From: Catonia carolina | Lineage: Eukaryota > Arthropoda > Insecta > Hemiptera > Achilidae | Assembly (NCBI GenBank): GCA_035578175.1 | Contig: JAQMRL010000001.1 | Location: forward strand, 430,417,545 to 430,481,544 | Direction: 5' to 3' | DNA: 64,000 nucleotides | In this document: in pieces, positions 33,049 to 44,333 of the stretch | Layout: every line of letters begins with the position of its first letter | How positions within the stretch are numbered: position 1 is the first letter of the stretch | Translations under genes and position numbers: made by a program | The notes under the pieces: generated by a model | Told to the model about the DNA's origin: nothing | Database searches by the model: none | What the model saw: only the letters and a program-made list of their open reading frames with translations

Positions 33049-33370
33049 CCCACCGGGTTAGTCTAGAGGTAAAGTTGTCGCTGCTAGTCAGTTGTTTAAC
33101 AGCTGACTTTCGGATGCGATGGTTCCTAGTTAAAATTCCAGTAAAGGTACATACTTTGCAGAACAGATTTCAATACAAGGCAGTGGTTACCGGTATCTTT
33201 TGATGGGTGTGGTTCAATTAACTACACTCTATCAGGAATAGTCGGCCTGAGTCTGAGTAAGACTAAGCCTCATTTACATATTATACACAAATCATTCTCG
33301 TCTCATTGGGTCATGGGGTTGTTTATTGTTCTTAGATTTAATAGACTGCAACTAACACATATTAGGAGTT
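33049..33370 (+). mobile_element. SINE-2, full-length copy 2
   Basis: cccaccgggttagtctagag head, palindromic cagttgtttaacagctgact segment, box B region mutated (agttaaaattcc), and the standard body and tail ending acatattagg. It is more diverged than copies 1 and 4. Confidence 0.8.
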
Positions 33371-33599
33371 AAAAATTTAACAAAATAAAATTTTATAAAG
33401 TATTACAATTCTTTTGTCAAGTTTCTTTAAAATTTTCTCAATCTAGCACTATCAACTGACAACTTCTTCTCCAGAAATTCATTTAGATAGCTGTTGTTCT
33501 GCTTTTAAATCTTGGTTGGATAGTAAACTTTTAACTTCTGAACTATAAGGGAGAATCTTACAACGAAATAACGAAAATTAATTTTTCTAGTGTCACAAT

Positions 33600-33890
33600 A
33601 TATGTCATTAACCCATTAAAAAGAATGTCGATGGCTGGCTATACCAGATGGGATTAGGAGGAATGATGATGTTTGATGGGAGTTGAACCTTTGATCGGTG
33701 AATGAGGTGGTGCAGGAATATAGACAGGGTTGGTTGGATCATGTGAGGGAACGAGACTTCCACGACCAAGTGAAGAATACCAGCCTGAGGGTAGAAGGGA
33801 TCTGGATCGACCAAAGAAAAAGTGGAAAGACTAATTTCATTAAGTGACGTAATAGGTTCTGGGCCTTATACTTGCTACGAAGAAGAATGA
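33600..33890 (+). pseudogene. LINE polyprotein C-terminal end
   Basis: The plus strand reads VNEVVQEYRQGWLDHVRERD, then VEGIWIDQRKSGKTN with a final RNRFWALYLLRRR-like segment. This is the WxxHVxRM ... GRR..GRPKKRWxD terminal module of LINE proteins such as LINE A at 48.1 kb. Upstream parts are missing. Confidence 0.55.
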
Positions 33891-33894
33891 AAAA

Positions 33895-34935
33895 GAATAT
33901 AACATTCCGCTGTTGGCCCTATCTCTGCCAACTTTATCCAAAATATAGTCGCCTGGTGTACTATTTGACGCAAATATATTTATTATCGCTCATTAGTTCA
34001 ATTACCCCCTTATCAGTTATATGTTTTGTTCTAACCCTCTAACGAACATGTCTCCACTTGAAAATTATAAGCAATGAAAATAATTATTGTCCATGACCTA
34101 TCTAAGAATAGGACTTAAAATATTTTGTGCATGGTTTGGGCGCTTTTACCGGTTGACACACAAAATACGTATGTAATGTTATATCGTAATGATGATATAT
34201 ATTTATTCTACATTGTTTAACATCGGAATTGTTTTTTCAAATAGGAAGCGAATATCTATGCGTTGTACTAGTTCCTTTTCGTGTATATTTAATTTTTATT
34301 GAGTTTTATATCATACGCATAACTTACTGAAGCGTGGCGTATTAAAAAAAATAAAGAAACTGAGTTGCAGATAAGATGTCCATAGAGATTTAAATGCATC
34401 GATAATTAGGATAATCTAAAAATATTGAAATATAACTATTTTTAGGAATTTAGAAATTTTAGAATTGTACCTCTTTGCGTAGGTATAGGAATACTTTTTT
34501 AAAGATTTTATTCCGTTGTTCTTATAAAAAATAAATAGTTGAAATTTAAATTCTGTGATTCACTTAAGTATCACTAACAAAATAGGCAAGCCAATTTTCC
34601 GAATTGATGCTATTTGAGAAGTTATTGTAGTAATATTTATTGTTTTAAGGAACTTACTGACCATTTTACTGTTTAGAAGCAAGTCTCATTAAAAAATCAT
34701 ATTTTTTACGCAGTTAGTGGAGGCTTTCATATTTACAAGTAAATAAAACTGGTATGTTCAGGCCCGTGAGAGGTTGCTAGTCTCCCTTTGAGCGCCTCAC
34801 CAGTTGGCAGGTAGGGGAGGGCACCACTCATCGTGGGTACAGAGGAAATTAAATACTCCGAGCGAATAAAAACCAGCAAGGCATTGTCTAATCCACAATG
34901 GACGGCTGCAGGCAGGATGGAAAACTAATTCAACA
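33895..34935. other. No gene recognised; GC-richer patch
   Basis: 34755-34930 is GC-richer (cgtgagaggttgctagtctc, gaccaccactcat-like words) and may be part of the LINE that follows, but no frame was assignable. Confidence 0.35.
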
Positions 34936-34939
34936 TTAT

Positions 34940-35540
34940 GTCCGCAGGCGTGGTCGTTTAATACCATCTACCCGCCAAAAATATAACACTGAATGAGTAG
35001 GACGAAATGTTCTCAAACCCATCTCTACACAAATTCTAAGGGAGGCAAAAGATCAACTCACAATATGAAGCAGAAATCAGATGATTTTAAATTACACATA
35101 CAGATATTATATAACACGATCCGTAAGGAAAGACTATGGTGATGAAAGGAGTTTACAAAGAGGAGAGAGCTATAGAGAGGATTATTCCTGGAGTCAAATT
35201 GTTGGATTAAAAATGAGCACATGGACAGGAAATAAGACCAAAGTGATAGATAGCAAAGAGTATGTCGCTAAGCTTAAGTAGAGTTTTGAAGGCTACATAG
35301 CGAGAGAGAAATATGGTAGTAAGAAAATGAAATCTTAGCTACTATCGTGCAATGGAACTTATGACTTGGAAAGAGAGGAAGAGATGGTTCCAGACAAGGT
35401 GGGTTGACTGTTTGAAGTGAATCGGCGGATTGCACTGAAGGGAAAGGCTGGAAAGATTTAGGAGAGGCCTAAATCCAAAGCTGGATGACTTGAAAGACTA
35501 AAGAAGAAGAGAAGCAGAAAAAGTAGATACTTCACCAAAT
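34940..35540 (+). pseudogene. LINE reverse transcriptase C-terminal region, degenerate
   Basis: 35081-35281 reads RSVRKDYGDERSLQRGESYR and VGLKMSTWTGNKTKVIDSKE, then after stops FEGYIAREKYGSKKMKS and ERKRWFQTRWVDCLK-like peptides. The W/F-GHIAR ... RW module marks a LINE C-terminus. Multiple stops. Confidence 0.45.
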
Positions 35541-35689
35541 ACCACAAGTTTTTGTTTTGATTCCATGTAAAAAAACCTCAGCGCGTCAATATATTTATAT
35601 AACTATTATTATTATTATATTAATATATATTGTACTTTTTTATTTTACTTTTATGTATCATTTTATTATTTAACTTAGAGTCTTCGTGA

Positions 35690-35962
35690 AAAGAGGTTTG
35701 CAAAAATACAGAGAGCTATAGGGAGAATAATTCCTGGAGTCAAAATTTATTTGATTCGTAACTTATTTCTTTAAGGACTTACTAATATTTTTACCCCTTA
35801 GAAGCAAGTAGTCTAAATCACATACTGAAATCATTTTATCCCCTGATAATCCGTTTTGTAAAGGTTCATGAATTCTGAGAGAGGCAAAAGATCGATTCAC
35901 AAGATGAAACGAAAATCAGATTACTTCAAATTATACAAACAGATATTATATTAAACCCTCCA
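35690..35962 (+). pseudogene. Second partial copy of the same LINE region
   Basis: Shares with 35040-35190 the words gagaggcaaaagatc, acagatattatat and gagctatagggagaataatt. It is a shuffled or nested partial duplicate. Confidence 0.4.
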
Positions 35963-35974
35963 CGGGAAATACTA

Positions 35975-36357
35975 GAACAGACAGGTGGAGTGTCAAATTA
36001 TTTACACTGTTAGTTGCAGGGCTAAAATAAATAGTTCTGTTTCTTAGCACATGGTCAGCCAATGAAATGACTGAATCATTTAAGAACAGAAGGGCCAGAG
36101 GTGTAAAAGACACTAATCGGAGTTATCTCCTCTGAAAGTAATAAATATCATTATACAGCCAGACCCTGCAGTGAATGAAGTGAAGGTGTCATTTGCAGAG
36201 TGGAAAATATATACTCTTCAGAGGGCCCGGCATGCTGATAAGCGTACTTTTTCACTCAGTAAGGAAGGCTTTGGTAAACCACCTCACTTCTCTTTCTACG
36301 CAGTAAAAACCTCTACAGATACAAACCAGCCTTTTTTGCTGACGACCTAAACAACAA
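35975..36357 (+). mobile_element. R400 SINE-like retroposon, copy 3, with 12 bp target duplication
   Basis: Bounded by cgggaaatacta at 35963-35974 and 36358-36369, which fixes this family's ends: start gaacagacaggtgg, end gacgacctaaacaacaa. Length 383 bp. No tRNA-like 5' part is evident. Confidence 0.85.
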
Positions 36358-36369
36358 CGGGAAATACTA

Positions 36370-37500
36370 TCAAAGATACTAAACTTTAATTAATTGAACT
36401 CAAACAATTTCTTTTAGAAAAATAATTTTCTAATATTAATGATTTTTTTAAAACCCGTTGAAATCAATTTATTAAAAATTAATTGTTCATTTATATTGAC
36501 AGTTCAACTGTTTTATCCGAGTGTAAATTTTCATAGTAAGTTTTGGAAAATTTTTAAAGTCATAGAATTTTCATTTAAAGAAATTTTTAAATAAATTTTT
36601 ACTATTTGTTGTTATGTTCAGTTTCTATTAATAGGTTTTTCTTATTTCATGCGTAATGTTTAGTTTCTGTTAATTATTACGTTTTATGTTCAATTATTTT
36701 ATTATTTAAGAATTGTTAATTATTCTTAACGTTTACCCAGCATCTGATATTATTCTTTAGATTTTTCATAATTTTGATTTTGTAATCAATGTTTTGTAAA
36801 GTAATTATTGAGTAGTTAAAGTCGCTAATGACTTATTGTTGATCCGACCGTAAATAAATAAGTTTAACGTAAAACATAAAAGAAAAACAACTTTCTTTGT
36901 GCATTGTAATTTTTTTTAAATTTATTTATTTAACGTTGCATCAACTGCAACGGTCATTAGCGACGACGTTGGGGTGTAACTATTGTACAATGGAGGATGA
37001 AATGATTTTTTGTAACGTATGAAAATATGCCGTTTCTGAGCGGGATTTGAACCCAGGACCGCATGATAAGAGGTGAGCCCGTTACCAACTGCGCCAATGC
37101 TGCCGGCCCATTGTTTAAAATTACATTGTAATTTTATATTGTTAAATTTATTATTCCTATTTTTTTTAAATTTAATTTTAGTATAAGTTTATTTTATTCA
37201 AATATAAGTTTAAAAATGTATATAGAATGTTTAAATTATTCTGTCATATACCTTTTCCGTTACTTTTTTTGTTTGTTAATTAAAATGCTAACTGTTTAAT
37301 GAACTAATGAAATGGATTGTAAATATGGATTTTGTACACGATTAAGATCTATTCCAAACATTTTGAATTGTCATAAAAATGTAAAAAAAATGTAATGCAT
37401 ATTATTTTTACGATTACTTATAGACTATTATTTTGACTTGCCATTTAAATAATGTACGAATATATTATTTGATGTGAAAATAAAGTTTATTTATTTATTT
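36370..37500 (+). repeat. LINE tail / dispersed repeat, paralogue of 14390-15830
   Basis: Collinear with the earlier copy (caatttcttttagaaaaata, gtcgctaatgacttattgtt, gttcaaattattctgtcat-like). It carries a SINE at 36910-37108 that the other lacks, and lacks the LINE present at 15383-15730. Confidence 0.6.
36910..37108 (-). mobile_element. SINE-1 subtype B, minus strand
   Basis: Minus-strand head ggccggcagcattggcgcag, box B gggttcaaatccc, tail with cgtcgtcgctaatgaccgtt ... gatgcaacgttaaataaat. cattgt on either side (36902 and 37109) is the likely start of a target duplication. Confidence 0.8.
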
Positions 37501-37780
37501 ATGGTGCACATAATGTTTTGCGTGATAAAATATCAGATGTTAAATTGTTAGCAGGTCATAAAATTAGTCATAAGAATTAAACCTTATAGCTTTCAAACGT
37601 TTATTTTAATAGTTTTTGTAAATAATAAAAGGAGTATAATGTAGACATTTGATTTACGATTTTAAAAATAAAGAGATAGATGAATTTAGCCTTTAAATCT
37701 CACAGAAACTGACACACTTTACAAAAACATGGCACAAATTCAAAATGCGCTTTTCGTTACTGAAACGACTATTGAACAGA

Positions 37781-37857
37781 CGCTCAAAATTATCTTTAGA
37801 GAATAATTTCTCTAAATATAGTTTTTGGGAATAAATTCTCTAAAGATATTTTGAGCG
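37781..37857. repeat. Hairpin-forming inverted repeat
   Basis: Left arm cgctcaaaattatctttaga (from 37781) and right arm ending tctaaagatattttgagcg (to 37857) pair over about 24 bp with a single-base bulge, around a ~27 bp loop. Confidence 0.65.
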
Positions 37858-37897
37858 ATAAAGAAGATGACATTTTGAAGATAAAGAAATTATAATT

Positions 37898-38167
37898 TTG
37901 AGTGTACATAAATACAAAAAAAGTCATAAGATTAGCGGATTACAACGTCATGAAACTATGCTAAAGCGTCTCCAACAAAATCATTTAAACAATACAGAGC
38001 AAAATACTACGTACAATATTATACAAAATTCATATTACATCACCAAAACCGTATTTTTTTTCCAAAAACCTACTTATACGAAGGAAAAATACGTCAATAA
38101 ATTACCACAAGTTTTAAAATGTTGTGCTTATTTGCATTCATTGGGGGAAAAATTAAAAATTATTTGA
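37898..38167 (+). other. Open frame of 89 codons, probably spurious
   Basis: Low-complexity, Lys/Asn/Thr-rich translation in AT-rich DNA. No domain recognised and no support beyond being open. Confidence 0.15.
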
Positions 38168-38238
38168 TTGATGAAACTTTTTACAGTACACATAAACTTA
38201 TCTCTAAATAATACGAGTATTTTATTAAAATTAAAAAC

Positions 38239-38571
38239 AACACTGGGTTAGTCTATAGGTAAAGTCGTCGCCGCGAGTCAGCTGTTTAACAGCTGATTTT
38301 CGGAGATAAACGTTCCTGGTTCAAATCCTAGTAAAGGTATTACATTATACATTTACGTTTTACGTTTACACTTTATATTACATTACATTTATTTTGATTT
38401 GAATACTAGACAGTGGTAATCGGTAAACTTTGTTGGTTCAATTAACCATACTCTCTCACTCTGTACAAGACTGCAACTCAATTACTCGTTATCCTCATCT
38501 CATTGGGTCATGGGGTCGCTTATTGTTTTTAATTGAACAGAATGATAAATTACACACATTAGGGATTAAAA
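38239..38571 (+). mobile_element. SINE-2 copy 3, with internal AT-rich insertion
   Basis: Head ctgggttagtctataggtaa, palindromic cagctgtttaacagctg, box B ggttcaaatcc, then a ~50 bp tacattta/tttacgttt insertion before the normal body. The tail ends acacattagggatta. Confidence 0.75.
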
Positions 38572-38599
38572 AAATAACTCAAAGTATATATATACATAT

Positions 38600-39290
38600 A
38601 TTCCGTATATAAAGCAGAAATGCTTATCTATACAAAACAAAAATTAAACACTACAAAACAGTCATACAACCACAAGTTACATATGGCAGCGAAATATTAC
38701 CAAAAGTGACCAAGACAAAAGCAATAGACAATGTTCTAAAACTCGAAAGACGAATCCTAAAAACCTGAATAGGAAAGAAAAATAAAGTAGATGGGCAATG
38801 GAGAATTCTTACAAACGAGCAAATGTATAAAGAAAACGAACCCATAACAGATACAATAAGGAAGAAAAGGATATCTTTTCTTAGACATCTTATCAGAACA
38901 CCTAAAGACAGAATTTTAAACAAGATGATTAGAAAACTCTTTCCAATGGTATCATCAGGAGGAGCATGAATCTAAAATCTCAAAGAAGACATGATCGAAC
39001 TCGGATTAACTTCGATGATTTAGAAAACAAAAGAGATATTTTAAAAAAATTTAAGAAATAAGGAAAGTAGATTTAAAACAAAATCAGATGGAACAACAAA
39101 CCCAAGTAGGAAGAAACCGGTCGTTGTAGAGGAAGTTCGGCAAGCAAGATCAGACTGACTGAAGGCATACTGGTAGAACATCAAGCTAAAGAATATGAGA
39201 AGGATGAAGCTTTCTAAATTTGACTTAAGTGATCCATTGTGGTCATTAAAGACAAAAAAACAGAAATAATCCAAACATCCGAGTTAATGC
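38600..39290 (+). pseudogene. LINE polyprotein C-terminal region
   Basis: Plus-strand pieces read YKTVIQPQVTYGSEILPKVT-like, LERRILKT, NEQMYKENEPITDTIRKKRI and FLRHLIRTPKDRILNKMI. This is the post-palm tail (QVTYGSE ... RKRRISFxGHxxR) of a LINE polyprotein. Frames are broken near 38765 and 38965. Same lineage as 44391-44732 (minus). Confidence 0.65.
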
Positions 39291-39645
39291 TAAGAAAAAT
39301 GTGTACTATTGTTTAAATATTGGAAGATGACACACTTATTGATGTAAGTAAGCTTGTAGTAATAGGTAATGTGTAAATAAATTAATATGAATTAACTTAT
39401 AAGTTGTTGACATGTCCTATACATACTTCCTCGGGAGTCTCCTGGACGCAGTTAACTAAAAACATCGCACACTATGCAGTGACTTACTTTTACCAAACTT
39501 CACAAGATCTTTCTAATTCATTTCACATTCAATTTTAAACACAACAAAGCTTAAAATATAATAGACGCATTCGCGACGTATACCAAGTAATCCGTGGAGA
39601 AGGCTCAAGCAATGGTGCCAAGGATACCTTCTCCATGCACAGTAG
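39291..39645. other. No gene recognised
   Basis: No frame or repeat match. Confidence 0.4.
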
Positions 39646-40026
39646 TGTTGTTTAGGTCATCAACCGAAAGGCTGGTTTGAACCTCTATAGGGTTTACTAA
39701 GTAAAACGAGGAATGAGGTTGTTTACCATGCCTTCCTCACTGAGTGAAAAAGTATGCTTATCAGCATATCAGGCTCTCTTAAGAACATCTACTTTCCACC
39801 CTGCAAATGATACCTTCACTTCATTCATAACAGGGTCTGGATGTATAATGAAATTCATTACTCTCAGAGGAGCTAACTCTGACTAGTGTCTTTTACACCT
39901 CTACCTCTTCTGTTCTTAAATGCTTCAGTCATACAATCGGCTGACAATGTGATCAGAAAAAGAATTATTTTTATAGCTCTAGAACAAGCAGATCGTCAGC
40001 AAATATTTACAACTCCACCTGCCTGT
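39646..40026 (-). repeat. R400 SINE-like retroposon, copy 4
   Basis: Minus-strand copy with the standard start (caggtggagttg) and end (gacctaaacaac). Confidence 0.75.
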
Positions 40027-40322
40027 AAGGAGCAAGTCTATAAAAGTAAAACATTTTACAATTTATGATTTCAAATTTCCTTATTGTTATTTAAACCTTT
40101 CAGTTCCAAAACAATATTTAAAAGTTTGATGTAAAAGGCCATTTAATTTGTATAAGGGTGTACAAAAAGTGCCAGCCCTTATTTTGAAAACTTGTAGGCG
40201 TAAGCCTGCCATTGCCGACTAAAATTTCAACGTTACAGAAAAATAAAATTTACTGTTAAAAATTTATTTTTATTGTGTTCATAGAACCAGAAATCGTTCC
40301 AACACTAAAAACATTAAAAATA

Positions 40323-40499
40323 GTTTTTTTTAGTTTATTTTCAGTCGCATCGGCAGTTTGGTCATTAGAAACTACTAAGGGTTTTGGTACCTTAACGGTG
40401 GTTTTAATGTGTTAAAATTTCCAGACCCTAGCCGGGAATTGAACCCGGGTCCTTTTGCTTTGTAGGCTAGAGCGCTAGTCACTACGCCACGGAGGCGGT
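40323..40499 (-). mobile_element. SINE-3 (a third tRNA-derived family)
   Basis: The minus-strand head gcctccgtggcgtagtgact carries box A (tggcgtagtgac), and gggttcaattcccggctagg carries box B. The ~100 bp tail includes aaccaccgttaaggtacc and ctgccgatgcgactgaaa. A 9 bp duplication ttaaaaata flanks it (40314-40322, 40500-40508). Only one copy is in the window. Confidence 0.8.
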
Positions 40500-41566
40500 T
40501 TAAAAATACATTATTCTATTAATTTTTGTTTAAAAGTTTTTTTGGAAATGTTCGGTTATCCAAACGTTGACACTTTATGCATAACTTACAGCCGTTCGGT
40601 AAACTGGATGGTATAACTTTGTAAAATATATCTATGTCCTGTTTTCCGGACGTTGCCACTGAAAGGGTTAATTAAAAGATTGCATAGTAACTAAAGAAAG
40701 TCAAAAATGTAAGCCTATAAAGAAGTTTTTATCATTTTAAAGTACCTCTACTATCGGAGGTCGGAAATCATCATCATTATGTGAGCCTTATTCGCCGCTG
40801 CACGGAACAGTTCCGTATTACTAAACCAGTCCCTCAGGTTCTTCAACCAGGATGCCCTACGTCTGCCAAAGTTCCGCTTGCCCTTTATCTTCCTCTGCAT
40901 GATTATTTAATATGTGATATTTAGGACCTCTAATCACATGTCCAAGATATTGAAATTTTCTCATCTTTACTCTTTCATCCAACTCCACATACTGTGTCCA
41001 TTTTATCAAGCGTATCTCTATTTTTGTATTCTGTCCGTCTAAGGAATTCGCCACATCCTGTGGTAGCATCACATCTCAAAAGCCCGTATCTTCTCTAAAT
41101 GGATATTTTTGAGTGTCTGCGCCTCCATCCCGTACAGCAGAATAGAAAAGACATAACATCGCAACATTCTCATTCTGAGCTCAATGTCAAGATCCCGACT
41201 ACACTGCAATTTATTTAGCGACACAAATTATGATCTTGCAATTTCTATCCTTGATCTTATTTCATTCGTTTGCTCTCTAGCTGTTTGATCCACATTACCA
41301 GATTTTTTAGGTATTACCTAACTCTTTGTATCATGGTGTTTGAAACAGTTAGATTCTATTGGTTTGTGTGTATTTTGTGGTCAATATCCATGCTGTTTTT
41401 ATAAAATTTATTTTTAATCCATATTTTATGCATCAGTTATTTACTTTTTACAGCAGGTGTCGTAAATCATTTAAATTATTTGTCACCAACACTGTCATCC
41501 ACATATCTAATATAATTAATTTTCCCCCGTTCAAGACAATACCCACGTTCTCGTCTTCTTCATTAA

Positions 41567-42313
41567 GGGGAGACTGTACTTTGTATTCCGCCAATGTTAA
41601 ATATGCTATTAAATATGCTATGAAACATTTTTCATAGGATTGGTAAAAGATAGGGAAATTAAACTTTACACACCATAGGTGTCGGGTTTCTTCTCGAGCT
41701 ACTGACATTTTTCCATTTTAATCTTTAGACCATACCATTTTTTTTTTAAATTACGAATAACATAAAATTTTTACAAATTATTTTCTACGTTTTCACGTAT
41801 TACTAATTTTTGGAGCACCTGAGGAAGTCATAAAAATGTAGGTATATGTGGATATACAAGATAATTAACTGGTAAAAATTCCAGCCTGGTAGGTTTAATG
41901 GTTTCTGAGAAAAATTTACCTAGTGTTAAAAATTTAAATTTACGGGAAAACGCAAGAAACAAGAAGGCACAAATCAAAAACAAAATGTACAAAAACAAGT
42001 AAATTTCCTATCAACTATTGTTTAGAAAGCTGAACCAACAGCTGAGAGTACAAAAAACAATGATGCAGATATTTTAAAAACTAAAATTCTCTTTGTACTA
42101 AAACGAGCAGTGTAAAATTGTGAAAAATATTCGTCTTGGTAACATGATAATTTTCTGTGTAAACTTGATAAAAACTTCATTTTTTCATAAAAAAAATACT
42201 TTTTGACGTAATTTAGTGTTTTTTTTTTTTTGGTAGATCTAGGCCTAAACTATTGAAAAATATAGAAAACCAAAAACGGAAATTTTGAGTTAACACCATC
42301 GTGCCATCTCACC
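41567..42313 (-). mobile_element. TTAA-flanked MITE, copy 2
   Basis: TTAA at 41563-41566 and 42314-42317. Plus-strand left end ggggagactgtac, right end ccatcgtgccatctcacc. It is a full-length copy without the LINE that interrupts copy 1, and it lies between motif B and the YADD region of a LINE. Confidence 0.8.
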
Positions 42314-42474
42314 TTAAGCATAATTTCGCTGTATACATTAAAAAGCAATGTAGATATTATGCACCCTGGCCGTACTTCTCTACGGATTTCAAAATCGGCT
42401 TTCAGCGCATTCTCTACATTTATGCTCTCCGTTCCCCAATTTAGGTTTCTTATAATTCGGACGTCTCTTTTATC

Positions 42475-42642
42475 GCCGGCCGCATTGGCGCAGTTGGTAA
42501 CGTGCTCGCCTCTCATCATGCGGTCTTGGGTTCGAATCCCATTCAGGCCCGGCATATTTTCATACGTTACAAAAAATCATTTTATCCTTCACCGTCTGCA
42601 TTAGCAGTAATTGCAGAACAGTCGGACGTTAAACAAAAAAAA
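42475..42642 (+). mobile_element. SINE-1 subtype A, full length, 12 bp duplication
   Basis: Flanked by gtctcttttatc at 42463-42474 and 42643-42654. Intact boxes A (ggcgcagttggtaacgtg) and B (gggttcgaatccc), and tail gacgttaaac plus A-run. Inserted in the LINE just after motif A. Confidence 0.92.
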
Positions 42643-42739
42643 GTCTCTTTTATCTAAGTTTTTGCCTGTAAGATCGTTAAAAGCATTTCATGTCTGGCCT
42701 TATCAAACCCCTTTTTAAAGTCGACAAAACACAAAAACA

Positions 42740-42962
42740 GATCCTAACTCGCATCCAAACAACGCTGACTAAAAACATTTATTCAACAAAAGGGCTTCCC
42801 GTGTACCAAGACCCGATCTGGAACCAAATTGAGTGGAACCAACGTCCTCCTTTAGTTTTGCCTGTATTCGTTTATGAACAATCTTTAAGAATAACTTTAA
42901 CACACGATTCTTTAGAGCAGTGGTTCGGTAATCTTAACACTTTTTTCCGCCGGTTTTCTTAG
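42740..42962 (+). CDS. Unrecognised open frame, possibly a terminal coding piece
   Basis: The frame is open from 42690, but the first part is read antisense through the LINE. From about 42750 it reads RIQTTLTKNIYSTKGLPVYQ, IEWNQRPPLVLPVFVYEQSL and ends EQWFGNLNTFFRRFS at a TAG. GC content and codon variety rise here relative to the flanks. I cannot assign a family; it may be a fragment of another element or of a host gene. Confidence 0.3.
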
Positions 42963-43685
42963 GTAGACCTACTAAATAAAAGTAATGGTTAGCCACTGTA
43001 GGGGAATTTCACCGGTTTCATAAATGGTGTTGAAAAGATTTAAAAGGTCAATCTCATTGAAGTTTTATAAATACTTTTAAATCCTAAACTGATTTATTCA
43101 TTTTTAGTTCTGTCACTGGACAATATTTTAATTTTCAATTTTTTCACATTTCATACGATTTTAACTTTTATTAAAAATTAAAATATCAATACAATGAACA
43201 GTAATCTAAAAAAAATAATAGTCTTATAAGATTATTAAAAGGTACGTTATAAAAAATGAACAATTTAAATAGAAGTACGACCGTAAATTCATTTCCCATG
43301 AGAGTTGTGCTGATTAAAAACTTTTAAATCGAATCAGACGTAAACGGATGACCTAATTACAAAACAGGGCATAGGAATGAACTACAGATATGCATATGTG
43401 CATTTTATTATAAATCACGTAAATTGCAATATTGAAATTTTTTATCAAAATGGTTGTTTCTTTTTAATAGAATCGCTTGTTTTGTATGGCTTGTACACAC
43501 TGGCACTGTCCAGTATTAAATAAAATAAATAAATAAATCTTTATTTGTCAGCGATCAAAAAAGGAATAGATATCTTCAAATATAGTTAAATACATTAAAA
43601 TCTATTTTAACATACAATTTAAACATATTTTGTTTGTTTACAATCCAATATAAGTAATCTCTTAAAAAATTACTTTTACATTTAA
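42963..43685. other. No gene recognised; short (AAAT)n
   Basis: 43516-43540 is an aaat-rich run. The rest is AT-rich. Confidence 0.4.
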
Positions 43686-43689
43686 ACAC

Positions 43690-44035
43690 TACTTAAATTT
43701 TACTCTACAATTCTCTCTTAAAACCTATCTCGATGTACGGTATTCAAATTTTCGGTTGCGCAAAGCTGAGTAATTTAAAAACTATTTAAGCATTCCTGTC
43801 TCATTTTCTCCGTATAATTACCGGTTCATCATACTATGTCTCAAGTTACACACTACACACCGATTTAAAAACGCCATTCATTGGCGACATCGTCAAAAAT
43901 AGTTATATTAAATTCTACTCAAAACTACCAATCCATAATAATCCGCTTATCAGTGATGTGGCAAATCCTCCAGGCTTCATTTGAAGATTAAAAAAAATAT
44001 GGAGCAGAGATCTTCTTTAATTCTTTCTGCATGTT
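43690..44035 (+). pseudogene. Jockey-like LINE polyprotein C-terminus
   Basis: Plus-strand pieces read LKPISMYGIQIFGCAKLSNL, FLRIITGSSYYVSSYTLHTD and LKTPFIGDIVKNSYIKFYSK, ending RLKKIWSRDLL at about 44020. This is the same terminal module as in the LINEs at 11 kb and 28 kb, from a different subfamily. A few stops interrupt it. Confidence 0.7.
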
Positions 44036-44151
44036 TATGTCGAACAAAAATAATGTGAAATATTAGAGGTAATTTTTGTTTTGTTTTAAATATGTTTTAT
44101 TTATTTATTTATTTAGATTGTTTAGACCCATTCAGGATCACATAAAGTCAA

Positions 44152-44324
44152 TTATGAACTGTTGCCGCCATTCCTCTTGTTTCTCCAGTACTCCTTTATA
44201 AATTCGCGGTGTCTAACACGACGTTCATCCGTCCATTTTGCCCTAGGTCTCTTCGACTTACCCTCTGACGCAACTTCCCAGGTGTGAATTTTATGCCTGA
44301 AGGTTTTACGGTCTTTATTATTAC
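44152..44324 (-). pseudogene. LINE C-terminal tail, outer copy
   Basis: The minus strand reads FRHKIHTWEVASEGKSKRPR then WTDERRVRHREFIKEYWRNK to a stop at 44152. It is a basic LINE tail directly abutting the (TAA)n end of the next element. Confidence 0.55.
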
Positions 44325-44333
44325 GTTTTATTA

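Larger units (their letters stand above)
40740..42735 (-). mobile_element. LINE reverse transcriptase region split by a MITE and a SINE
   Basis: Minus-strand order: VDFKKGFDKARHE (motif A, about 42715-42675), SINE, DVRIIRNLNWGTESINVENA, EIRREVRPGCIIST..FNVYSE (motif B, about 42350), MITE, GIVLNGGKLI with a decayed I-R-Y-A-D-D palm (about 41510), then KFQYLGHVIRGPKYHIL (about 40920). With the two insertions discounted the order is that of one non-LTR reverse transcriptase. It is 5'-truncated near motif A and has several frameshifts. Confidence 0.75.

Noticed and set aside
40425..40499. Possible tRNA gene on the minus strand
   Set aside because: It has boxes A and B, but a SINE-type tail follows and a 9 bp duplication flanks the whole 177 bp unit.
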